Positions 34,901 through 42,204 of a stretch of 64,000 bases of DNA are shown here, one piece after another. The notes beneath the pieces were generated by a model. That model was not told the origin of the DNA, ran no database searches, and saw only the letters and a list, made by a program, of their open reading frames with translations. Both the position numbers and the translations under genes were made by a program. The first letter of the stretch is position 1. The number at the start of each line of letters is the position of its first letter. The DNA comes from Clostridia bacterium (GTDB lineage: Bacteria > Bacillota > Clostridia > Christensenellales > DTU072). Where the stretch lies: the NCBI GenBank assembly GCA_016297005.1, contig JAEDHK010000002.1:1-64000 (forward strand), written 5' to 3'.

Positions 34901-35131
34901 TTCTTCCTGTTCCGCTACGATCTACCTTGCGAGGGTCAGACCGAACTGACTTTACCCCGCGACGAAAAGATTCTTCTTTTTGCCGCCGTATGCGACAAAG
35001 AGGATAAAGCGTGTACACCCTGCGGCATTCTGTACGACACCGCTGAAAAAAGACCGTTCGACTATAAGATGGATCTTTGTACCCGCTATAACGATTGGAT
35101 CCGTACGCGGTACGGCACCAAAGAATATTGA
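31997..35131 (+). CDS. glycoside hydrolase family 38 alpha-mannosidase
   Basis: A 1044-residue cytoplasmic enzyme (no signal peptide) cleaving alpha-mannosides, as in host N-glycans. The N-terminal barrel begins with ATAHLDTIWNW, supplying zinc ligands H17 and D19. The nucleophile/zinc ligand D130 lies in FLPDCFGFGWQLP. The HQFHDDITGTS region holds the remaining zinc His (about H343). The three-helix and beta-sandwich GH38 C-domains follow from ~360. The frame opens upstream, but ATG 31997 has a CAGGAG site 6 bases before it. The next gene starts 6 bases after the stop. With the GH2 enzyme at 7-9 kb the cell can remove both mannose linkages. Confidence 0.92.
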   Translation: MQKNEKPKKVFTIATAHLDTIWNWSLERTIGTCLKNTLLENFKLFEKYPNYKFNFEGAYRYELMEEYYPELFAKMKEYVKQGRWYPCGSSYENGDVNIPSPEALFRNILHGNGYFEKKFGMRSKDIFLPDCFGFGWQLPAVMRHANLIGFSTQKLTWGSVHGTPFNLGKWYGSNGDFVYGAIDMGSYTTCLKTIRNFNFVRTRLEKNKQYGINAVAIYHGTGDMGGAPQDMSVACVENEMKENGTSDVQILSSRIDDVYEYLKELDDSYLAKLPDHKSELTLVFHGVGSYTSRAVGKRWNKRNEILADVAERTSVAADFLGEKEYPAENLTKNWKRVIAHQFHDDITGTSLQHLYKRCWNDYMVSLNGFSQEIDSSVAAIARRMNTDGEGIPVVVCNSLETKKSGAVQVSVPATHKYFSVVNAKGEAVPVQTVGKKDGKTVLVFIATVAAFGLEKYTVLPADKPYEDNSMSVTEKSLENGKYVVRLDKNGDVASVFDKTLQKELLSRPIRYDVFKYKGSKKYPAWEIPYEACNKKSPDHPSFVSSRVLEKGAARVAVEVVQKYGDSLFTSVLSLENGGERVDVRCETDWRSFRRLLKIDFGVTCPAPEATFDLGIGVIRRGNNNKKCYEMSAQNWADLSDDNYGVSILSECKYGWDKPADDTLRLTILHTPLYYFHMKDSQQHKMELGLNRYAYAIYSHAGKVGADTQEEAKRFLTPLPAYITAKHDGDLGAAYSYCDFNEKGVFINCIKKAENGDEIVVRFVENGNAEHGKVSFSIADGVLSAREIFASEEERGAATVENGKLIFSLRPYEIKSFALTIEKEVKKTNTFTPIELPDVINVTTSNENRSASSLPGSEESIPEELWKDELYSGGIKFPMKGAVACKGQKITLPTGAKNVHLVMTSLDAPRKETFFLGEKAHEINVAGCHERIGVWDLISSEETAHIRTDHVVYEYTHTHSPKGDNIAKQFFLFRYDLPCEGQTELTLPRDEKILLFAAVCDKEDKACTPCGILYDTAEKRPFDYKMDLCTRYNDWIRTRYGTKEY

Positions 35132-35137
35132 TATGCC

Positions 35138-37081
35138 ATGAAAAACTACCTGTATATTCCCATCATGATGTCCACGATTTCCGAGCACACCCGCCCGGCG
35201 ATCTTTTCCGCTCTCCACGCCGCTAAGGCAGATTACGTCTTCCTTTCTTCGGAAAATCTCTTTTATCCCTCGAAAATGGAAAAAGATATCGCCCGACTGA
35301 GAACGGAAATACCTCTCTTTGAAAAAGAAGGCTTTACCGTAGCCGTATGGATAAATTCTTTCGGATTCGGTCTGCCTCTCGATCAGGAAGCGAAAAAGCA
35401 GGGCTGGACGAAAATAAAAGGAATATACGGTCGAAAAACGGACTCTTTTTGCCCGACCAACAAAAAATTCCGCGCTTACTATGCGCGCGTTCTTACTTCT
35501 CTTGTCAAAGCGGGCGCGAAGATCGTTCTCCTCGATGACGATTACTGTCTGTCCATTCGTCCCGACGTCGGTTGTTCGTGCAAAACGCATAGCCGGCTTC
35601 TTCGTAAAAAAACCAGATTGCCGCTGCCCGGCGCCGCTATCACGGCTATCTCCGTCTTCGGAAAACCGGGCCGGTTCCGTAAACAATGGTTGGAAGTAAT
35701 GGGCGGCTCTCTCCTCGATTTCGCGCGGGAAATGCGTTCCGCCGTCGACAAGACAGATCCGAACGTCAGATTGGGTCTGTGCGCCGGATATACCTCATGG
35801 GATTGGGAAGGCGCCGACGCATATGAAATAGCGAAAGCTCTCGCCGGCAAAACCAAACCGTTCTTACGTCTGACCGGCGCGCCCTACTGGATCTATACGC
35901 GTAGGTTCGGCAACCAAAGCCTGGTCGATATCATCGAGTGCACCCGCATGCAAATCGCCTGGCTGAAAGAAAAAGACGTCGAAGTCTTTGCCGAAGACGA
36001 CAGCTACCCACGCCCCTGTTATCACGTCCCGGCGGCCTATCTCGAAGCGCTCGATACCGTCGTACGCGCGCAAGGCGGTTGCGGAACACTGAAATATATG
36101 TTCGACTATAACATGTTTCCGGATACCGAAAATGGATATAAAGATTCCCATAACAGAACTTTATCTATATATCCAACAATCGATAGACTGTTCGGAGGAA
36201 AAGAAGACGTCGGCGTGCGCGTTTACGAATATGCCCGAAAGGCAGCTCTGTCTTATACGTCGCTGAACCAAAATAACATTATGGAAAGGACCTTCTTTTC
36301 CCGCGCGGCCACTATGCTCGGCAATGCGGGCATCCCGACAAAATACGAGGGCGACGGCATAGGCGTCTGTTTCGGCCCGAACGCCTTTTACCTGACCGAA
36401 AGCGCCTTAAAAGACGGTCTTATTCTGGATTATCCCGCCGCGTTGAAGCTAACCTTATCGGGCGTCGACGTCGGTTTGCCCCGTATAAAAGGCGACTGGT
36501 ACGACCTGCTGAAAAAAACGCCGAAACTTTCTTCCTCTTCCGAAACGGACGAAGAGACCGGCGAACGCAACGCTATCAACAGTACCCCGATCCCGGCGAC
36601 CTTTCCCCTCTTTGTTCCGTCGCCCCTGCTGTATGCGGTCGAGCCGAAGCAAGAAGCGAAGATACTGTCCCGTTACGATAACGGCTCTCCTTCGTCCTAT
36701 CTGTACGAAAACAAGGACGGACAACGCTTCCTCGTCTACCTCTTCGAGGGCGCGTCCGTTCCTTTCGACAGCGATCTGCTCCTGTCTTATCCCCGTAGCC
36801 GTCAGCTGAAAAAAGCCATTCCTTATCTGCACAAGAAGCCCCTTGCCGCATACGTAGACGGCAACGTATCCGGTGTGTATATGATGACAAAAAAAGAGGG
36901 AAAAAATCTTTCCCTCGGATTGTGGAACACTCGTCCCGATACTTTTTCTTTTTCCGTCGCCATCGGCGACTTCCTGTCCGTCAACCAAGCTCCCGATAAC
37001 GTCTCCGCAAACAATAACGGCGTTTGGGTAAAAGACATGCCGCCCTACTCGTCGTTATTTTTATCCGTTACGCTCCGATAA
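35138..37081 (+). CDS. unrecognised protein, possible TIM-barrel glycosidase, paired with GH38
   Basis: A 647-residue soluble protein without signal peptide. I do not recognise the family with certainty. The first ~330 residues alternate short strands and helices like a TIM barrel. Acidic clusters at strand ends include IVLLDDDYCLS (~130) and VEVFAEDDSYPRPCYHVP (~285), which could be a catalytic pair. Residues ~340-480 continue with an amidotransferase- or trimerisation-like segment, and the end is beta-rich. It lies 6 bases downstream of the GH38 gene in the same operon, so a role on the same mannose-containing glycan is likely. Function is inferred from context only. Confidence 0.6.
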   Translation: MKNYLYIPIMMSTISEHTRPAIFSALHAAKADYVFLSSENLFYPSKMEKDIARLRTEIPLFEKEGFTVAVWINSFGFGLPLDQEAKKQGWTKIKGIYGRKTDSFCPTNKKFRAYYARVLTSLVKAGAKIVLLDDDYCLSIRPDVGCSCKTHSRLLRKKTRLPLPGAAITAISVFGKPGRFRKQWLEVMGGSLLDFAREMRSAVDKTDPNVRLGLCAGYTSWDWEGADAYEIAKALAGKTKPFLRLTGAPYWIYTRRFGNQSLVDIIECTRMQIAWLKEKDVEVFAEDDSYPRPCYHVPAAYLEALDTVVRAQGGCGTLKYMFDYNMFPDTENGYKDSHNRTLSIYPTIDRLFGGKEDVGVRVYEYARKAALSYTSLNQNNIMERTFFSRAATMLGNAGIPTKYEGDGIGVCFGPNAFYLTESALKDGLILDYPAALKLTLSGVDVGLPRIKGDWYDLLKKTPKLSSSSETDEETGERNAINSTPIPATFPLFVPSPLLYAVEPKQEAKILSRYDNGSPSSYLYENKDGQRFLVYLFEGASVPFDSDLLLSYPRSRQLKKAIPYLHKKPLAAYVDGNVSGVYMMTKKEGKNLSLGLWNTRPDTFSFSVAIGDFLSVNQAPDNVSANNNGVWVKDMPPYSSLFLSVTLR

Positions 37082-37089
37082 AGCTTTAT

Positions 37090-38328
37090 TTACAGGCTGT
37101 TTTCCATGGCCTCGATCAGGGGCAATTTTTTCCCGCTCAAAAAACGCACCATGGCGCCGCCGGCGGTACATACGTAGTTTATTTTTTTCGTGTCGATGAA
37201 CTTGGACGCGGCGGTCACGGTATCTCCGCCGCCGATGACGGTATAGGCCGGCGTCGTTTCCATTGCCTTCCAGATTCTTTCGGTGCCATAAGCAAAGAGA
37301 GGGTTTTCGTACACACCCGCAGGGCCGTTGGCAAATACGGTCTTCGCATTTTCGATCTCTTTGGCAAAAAGTTCCGCCGTTTTTGTTCCGACGTCCAGAA
37401 AAGAAGCGTCGTTTATCGGCAGGTCCGCTACGTCGACCTCTTCTCTCTTGCCGTCCTTTTCGTACGCGAGGTCGACGGGCAGAACGAATTTATTGCCGTA
37501 AAGAGACAGAAGTTCTTCCGCAGGCTTGACGAAAGCAAGCAGATCTTTATCCGCCAGCCATTTTTCGTACTTCCGGCCTACTTTTACGCCGCGCGCAAGG
37601 TGCATGACCACTCCGGTCACGCCGCAAGCGAGTATTCTGTCCGCCGTTCCCTTTTCGAGCACCTGTTTCATCATGCCGAACGCGTCGGATATCTTGGCGC
37701 CGCCCAAAACGAAAACGCATGGCTTTTCCGCTTCGGTCATGACCTTATGAAGGGCTTCGTATTCGTTAAAAAACAGCGGACCGGCATAAGACGGCAGCAA
37801 CCGTTGAAAAGCCACCATGCTGGGACAGGAACGATGCGCCGCACTGAATGCGTCGTTAACGTACAGATCAAACAGCGGCGCGAGCCTACGTACAATCCAG
37901 GTGTCCGCCATTTGTTCGGACGTCAGTTTGACGTCTTTTTCAAAGGTGGAAACTTCTTCGGCAAGATACCGAACGTTCCCGAGGATTACCGCTTGCCCTC
38001 TTTGCAGAGTCTTTACGGCGTACATCGCGGCGTCGCCGCATACGTCGTCGATATAGCTCACGGGATAGCCCGTCAGCTCGCTCAGAATCTCCGCATGCTC
38101 GCGTAAAGGAATAAGATTCTGATAATCGAGAGTGTCGCCCTGATGGGCGATGACGGCAACGCGCGCGCCACTTTCCAGAAGATACCTGAGGGTAGGCGCC
38201 GTCTTGTTCAGACGATTGCGATTGACGATCCTTTTATCCGGGCCGATCGGGGAATTAATATCGGGGCGAAAGAGCACCGTCTTATCCTCCACGTTGACGC
38301 CGATAACGTTTTTTATTTTCAATGCCAT
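37090..38328 (-). CDS. pgk: phosphoglycerate kinase, archaeal-type
   Basis: A 412-residue glycolytic enzyme making ATP from 1,3-bisphosphoglycerate. The text follows the archaeal PGK pattern rather than the bacterial one: VLFRPDINSPI, VAVIAHQGDTLDYQNLIPLREHAEILSELTG, YVNDAFSAAHRSCPSMVAF, FVLGGAKISDAF, TVFANGPAGVYENPLF and an IGGGDTVTAA loop. Bacterial PGKs would show VDFNVP and GGAKVSDKI. It starts 3 bases after the archaeal-type GAPDH gene with only a weak ribosome site, so translation is probably coupled. It is convergent with the GH38 unit, 8 bases away. A bacterial-type copy elsewhere in the genome cannot be excluded. Confidence 0.92.
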   Translation of the reverse strand: MALKIKNVIGVNVEDKTVLFRPDINSPIGPDKRIVNRNRLNKTAPTLRYLLESGARVAVIAHQGDTLDYQNLIPLREHAEILSELTGYPVSYIDDVCGDAAMYAVKTLQRGQAVILGNVRYLAEEVSTFEKDVKLTSEQMADTWIVRRLAPLFDLYVNDAFSAAHRSCPSMVAFQRLLPSYAGPLFFNEYEALHKVMTEAEKPCVFVLGGAKISDAFGMMKQVLEKGTADRILACGVTGVVMHLARGVKVGRKYEKWLADKDLLAFVKPAEELLSLYGNKFVLPVDLAYEKDGKREEVDVADLPINDASFLDVGTKTAELFAKEIENAKTVFANGPAGVYENPLFAYGTERIWKAMETTPAYTVIGGGDTVTAASKFIDTKKINYVCTAGGAMVRFLSGKKLPLIEAMENSL

Positions 38329-38331
38329 AAT

Positions 38332-39375
38332 TTACTTTTTAAAACAGGTTCTCCACTTTCCGATACCGAGGTATTCGTTGGTTTTTTCCGTCGCTTCTTC
38401 GCCGGTAAGTTGCATACCCATACAAGCGCGAATACCGTCCATTGTCTCGGGAATGGTAACGGCCTCTTGCGGAATATTGATAGCGTACATGATGGAGTCG
38501 CCCGTTTCTACAATGCTATCCTCCCACAAAGCGATCTCGTACATGTCTCCACGCGGATTACCGAGATCGCGGGCATACTTAAATAAAGACGCGTTGCCCT
38601 TGAACCCTTCGTCAATGCTGACGACGCGGATACGCGGATGCTTTCTGAACGCTTCAAGAGCCATCTTTTTAGTGATCTTTTGTTTGCCCGTTGCGACGAC
38701 GGTAATGATATGTCCGTGCGTAATAGGGGTGTGAACAAGAATACCGGTCGCCTCGACGTGAGGCATGATAGTCATGAGATCCAACGCCTGATGCGAAGGA
38801 GCCTTGTCGATCTGTAAAGCGTTGGTCAGGCCTCTGTGATAGTCGCCCGGGTCAGCCACACGGCGAATAATGGTAATGGCCACTCTTTCGACGCCGTAGG
38901 CACGGTCGAGGCAATCGACGCTTCGGATAAGACCGGTCGTATTGCAGCTGGTCAGTTTCAGATACCGTTTATGAAGCCCTTTATCATAGTTGGCGTAGCC
39001 GTGAAAAAACACGTCTGCGACGTCGTTTTTTTCTCCCCCTTGAAAGATAGCTTTCACGCCGTACTTATCATAAACCTCTTTATTTTTTGCACCGATCCCG
39101 CCGGGAGCGGAATCCAACACAACGTCGACCTTTTGCAACAAATCGATCAGCGATCCTTTAACCGGAATGCCGAGCGCGTCAAATTCCGGTTTTTTCCCCA
39201 TGTCGACCAGATATAAATCGTAGGGCATACCCTTTTCAAAAAGCGCACGTACGGCAAGGGTAGGCACAAGATCAACCACGCCGACCAGTTCCATATCCTT
39301 TTGCAAAAACACGCCGTCAGCAAGCCTCTGTCCTATGGTCCCGTATCCGACCACCCCTACTCTTGTTTTAGCCAT
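38332..39375 (-). CDS. gap: type II (archaeal-type) glyceraldehyde-3-phosphate dehydrogenase
   Basis: A 347-residue enzyme oxidising glyceraldehyde-3-phosphate to 1,3-bisphosphoglycerate. The start VGVVGYGTIGQRLADGV is the nucleotide-binding motif of archaeal type II GAPDH. QGGEKNDVADVFF, the catalytic Cys144 in LTSCNTTGLIR and RRVADPGDYHRGLTNAL agree with that family (TIGR01546-like) and not with the bacterial SCTTNCLAP type. A GGAGGG site and a CATGCTATACT promoter precede it. Its product is the substrate of the PGK encoded 3 bases downstream, so the pair forms a lower-glycolysis operon. Cofactor (NAD or NADP) cannot be read with confidence. Confidence 0.93.
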   Translation of the reverse strand: MAKTRVGVVGYGTIGQRLADGVFLQKDMELVGVVDLVPTLAVRALFEKGMPYDLYLVDMGKKPEFDALGIPVKGSLIDLLQKVDVVLDSAPGGIGAKNKEVYDKYGVKAIFQGGEKNDVADVFFHGYANYDKGLHKRYLKLTSCNTTGLIRSVDCLDRAYGVERVAITIIRRVADPGDYHRGLTNALQIDKAPSHQALDLMTIMPHVEATGILVHTPITHGHIITVVATGKQKITKKMALEAFRKHPRIRVVSIDEGFKGNASLFKYARDLGNPRGDMYEIALWEDSIVETGDSIMYAINIPQEAVTIPETMDGIRACMGMQLTGEEATEKTNEYLGIGKWRTCFKK

Positions 39376-39416
39376 AATTCATTCCCTCCTTATTCATGGA
39401 TTTCTTATATAAAAAT

Positions 39417-39445
39417 AGTATAGCATGCTTTTTATTTTTTGAAAA
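39417..39445 (-). promoter_or_regulatory. promoter of gap-pgk
   Basis: TTTTCA (39445-39440), 17-base spacer, TATACT (39422-39417) in the context CATGCTATACT, with a TG extension. Confidence 0.6.
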
Positions 39446-39702
39446 GATTATCTTTTTAATCTCGAATAATAAATTTCGGCCATAAAAACAGGCGTCGGAC
39501 GGAATTTTTCTTATATGACGATTACCGTTTTACACCTTGCCTGACAGACCTATCGAAATAAATCATAACGAGTAAAGATGTCAACTATTTATAGAAGATC
39601 TATCATTTTATCATTCCATAATCATCAAAAAGGATATCCTAATAACAAGTTATAGAAAAATATCGAAGAACTTTTGCAAGTCTTTTCTACGAAAAAGCTT
39701 TT

Positions 39703-39780
39703 ATTCTCTTTCGGTTTTATTCGACAGAACGTAACGACTTTTTATGAGCCGCACAGGCGTAATATATTACCGAAGAGAAT
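39703..39780. repeat. imperfect inverted repeat, possible operator
   Basis: ATTCTCTTTCGGT and ACCGAAGAGAAT are reverse complements apart from one bulged base, with 53 bases between the arms. They lie about 42 bases before the -35 of the symporter-iol promoter, a position suited to an activator or repressor binding two sites. Confidence 0.4.
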
Positions 39781-39821
39781 ATTATACTGTAACTATCGGA
39801 ATATTACCGCAAAATTACATC

Positions 39822-39850
39822 TTGTCAAACTTCTTTATTGCTTATATAAT
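39822..39850 (+). promoter_or_regulatory. promoter of the symporter-iolB-iolD operon
   Basis: TTGTCA (39822-39827), 17-base spacer, TATAAT (39845-39850), about 45 bases before the symporter start, which has a GGGGG site. Confidence 0.8.
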
Positions 39851-39895
39851 TAAAATATAATCGTTATTTCCGACGCGATCGTAAGGGGGAACATC

Positions 39896-41377
39896 ATGGA
39901 AGAAAGAGTCACGCCGGCACAATCGAAGAATTATATTCCCAAAAAGGAGTTTTGGATATACGGCATAGCTGCGCTCGGTCAAGGCATGATCTATGCCGTC
40001 ATGAGCAGCTACATTTCCGACTTTTATCTGAACGTTATGAAGTTGACGCCGCTTTTCGTTCTCCTTCTGATGTTGATCGCACGTATCTGGGACGCCGTTA
40101 ACGACCCTTTGATGGGTATGATCGTCGATAAATGCGACTCGCGCTTCGGCAAATATAAGCCCTACATCGTTTATGCGGTCATTCCGATCTCTCTCCTGAC
40201 CTTTTTTATGTTTTTCGTGCCGGAATTCGCAGACGTCGATTCCTCGTCATACGACCCGACAGGCACCTACGTATGGGTATCGTTTATTTACGTCTTTTGG
40301 GGAATGATCTACACCATGAGCGACGTACCCTTCTGGAGCTTGCCCAATGCGATGACGCCCGACGCGCACGAACGCGGCAAAACCATCGGCTTTGCCCGCA
40401 CGCTCAACGGTATCGGCAGTTCCGTTCCCATGGTCATTTATATGACTTTGGGGTATCTGCACGTCCACGACCGATCGCGCTATATGATCATGGCTATCGT
40501 TGCCTCGGTTTGCGGTTGTATCCTTTTCGTATCCAGCTACCTGACTGTAAAAGAACGCGTCAAGATACCGAAACCGGTCAAGGAAAAAGGTCAGATCTCG
40601 CCGTTAAAACTTATCTTTACGCACAAAGCGCTTATGATGGTCGTTTTGATGGGCGTTATTTCCAGCGGTAGATATATGCTTCAGGCGGCCGCCGTACACG
40701 TCTCTCGTTACACCTTTTATTTAGACGGCATGGATATCAAGACGAGCCAAAGCACCGTTCAGCTCGTTTTCTCCATTTGTACTGCCGCCGGCATGTTCGG
40801 TGCCATGATCGCCTCGCCGTTCTTCTTTAAAAAATTCAGCTACAAAGCTCTGGTTATTTTTTCTTCCATTCTCGGTGGTATCGCCGCCCTCGTCGGATAT
40901 GCGGTCGGATCGCTGACGGACTTTAATCTGTGGGCGCTGATCCCTTTCCTGTTCCTTGCCAGCGTGCCGACGGGCGTTATCAACGTCGTAAGTTACGCTA
41001 TGATCGGCGACTGTCTCGACCAGATGGAACTGGAAACGAGCCGACGAGAAACGGCTTTGGGGAACGCTTGCCAATCCTTTGTCAATAAGCTCGGCAACGC
41101 GCTTGCGACTACTATGATTATCGCAATGTATATGATCGTGGGATTAGACGTCAACGCCTTGACGGCAAGCGGACAAAGCGTAGAAGCCATCAATCCCGTC
41201 GATCTCAGCTACGGCATCCGTAACGGCATGTATATGCTCGTTACGCTGATTCCGGGCGTTTGTCTGTTACTTTGTTGTATCCCGATGGCTTTCTACGATA
41301 TTACCGGGAAGAAAAAGAACGATATGCTGGCCGCTCTCAAACAAGCCCGTTTGGACAGAGGCGTATCCATAGAATAA
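39896..41377 (+). CDS. GPH-family MFS symporter, candidate inositol transporter
   Basis: A 493-residue membrane protein with about 12 helices of the glycoside-pentoside-hexuronide:cation (MelB-like) family. ARIWDAVNDPLMGMIVD in the second helix region carries the conserved Asp pair for cation binding. It is followed by SRFGKYKPYIVYAVIPISLL and, in the next helices, FWGMIYTMSDVPFWSLPNAMTPDAHERGK, both family hallmarks. It is the first gene of an operon with iolB (22 bases downstream) and iolD, so myo-inositol or an inositol derivative is the probable substrate; this is inferred from context only. Confidence 0.87.
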   Translation: MEERVTPAQSKNYIPKKEFWIYGIAALGQGMIYAVMSSYISDFYLNVMKLTPLFVLLLMLIARIWDAVNDPLMGMIVDKCDSRFGKYKPYIVYAVIPISLLTFFMFFVPEFADVDSSSYDPTGTYVWVSFIYVFWGMIYTMSDVPFWSLPNAMTPDAHERGKTIGFARTLNGIGSSVPMVIYMTLGYLHVHDRSRYMIMAIVASVCGCILFVSSYLTVKERVKIPKPVKEKGQISPLKLIFTHKALMMVVLMGVISSGRYMLQAAAVHVSRYTFYLDGMDIKTSQSTVQLVFSICTAAGMFGAMIASPFFFKKFSYKALVIFSSILGGIAALVGYAVGSLTDFNLWALIPFLFLASVPTGVINVVSYAMIGDCLDQMELETSRRETALGNACQSFVNKLGNALATTMIIAMYMIVGLDVNALTASGQSVEAINPVDLSYGIRNGMYMLVTLIPGVCLLLCCIPMAFYDITGKKKNDMLAALKQARLDRGVSIE

Positions 41378-41399
41378 AATACTTTTGCGAGGTAATAAA

Positions 41400-42191
41400 A
41401 TGTTTACTTATCCGGAATTCGATAACAACGGAGAAAAAGTTCTTTGTTCCGTCCGGGACTATCCCGAATTAATGCAGGATATCTCCGTTTTTCAGCTTAA
41501 ACCCAATCAGGAAAAGGTTTTTTTCAGCGATACCAACGAATGCGCCGTGCTTCTTATCGACGGCAAAGTGCGTATTACCACCGACGGCGTCGACGAAGAA
41601 GCGGAACGGCACGGACTTTTCGACGACTACCCGACCACCGTGCACGTCGGAAGAAAAACGGCTCTGACCGTCAAAGCGCTGACCGACGCACGGTTTATTT
41701 GGCAATCGACGAAAAACGATCGCGACTTTCCGGCGAAAATCTATCGCAAAAAAGACGTCATCCGTACCGTCAGTTGCGAAGGCATGTGGGAGAACACCGC
41801 CGTGCGCGACGTCAATACCATTTTTGATTACGATAACGCCCCGTACAGCAATCTCGTCATCGGCGAAGTTCTGGCAAGACAAGGGCGGTGGTGGAGTTAC
41901 GTCCCGCATAGTCATCCGCAACCGGAAGTATATTACTACGAGTTTTTACGGCCAGAAGGCTTCGGCGCCTGCTTTATCGGGGACGAGGCGCACACGATCA
42001 AAGACGGGAGCGTGGGCGGCTTTATCGGCGGAAAAACGCACGTACAGGTAACAGCGCCCGGCTTTCCTATGTATAACGTATGGATGATACGGCACCTCGA
42101 CGACAACCCATGGAAAAAGACCCGCGTCGTCGATCCCCAATACGAGTGGTTGGACAATAATCCGACTTTCAAACCCATTGAAGAAAAATAA
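41400..42191 (+). CDS. iolB: 5-deoxy-glucuronate isomerase
   Basis: A 263-residue bicupin enzyme of inositol breakdown, converting 5-deoxy-glucuronate to 2-deoxy-5-keto-gluconate. The second cupin shows metal-binding WWSYVPHSHPQPEVYYYEF followed by RPEGFGACF. The end VTAPGFPMYNVWMIRHL and the closing DPQYEWL match the IolB family. ATG 41400 is preferred over an earlier in-frame start because GCGAGGT lies 8 bases upstream. It sits between the symporter and iolD, the preceding enzyme in the pathway. Confidence 0.93.
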   Translation: MFTYPEFDNNGEKVLCSVRDYPELMQDISVFQLKPNQEKVFFSDTNECAVLLIDGKVRITTDGVDEEAERHGLFDDYPTTVHVGRKTALTVKALTDARFIWQSTKNDRDFPAKIYRKKDVIRTVSCEGMWENTAVRDVNTIFDYDNAPYSNLVIGEVLARQGRWWSYVPHSHPQPEVYYYEFLRPEGFGACFIGDEAHTIKDGSVGGFIGGKTHVQVTAPGFPMYNVWMIRHLDDNPWKKTRVVDPQYEWLDNNPTFKPIEEK

Positions 42192-42204
42192 TATCGGAGG
42201 CAAT

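Larger units (their letters stand above)
39376..39895. other. 520-base AT-rich divergent intergenic region
   Basis: Separates gap-pgk from the symporter-iol unit. It holds the two outward promoters and an imperfect inverted repeat ATTCTCTTTCGGT (39703-39715) / ACCGAAGAGAAT (39769-39780) about 50 bases apart. No reading frame in it is convincing. Its size and AT content suggest a regulatory region or a degraded sequence. Confidence 0.5.
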
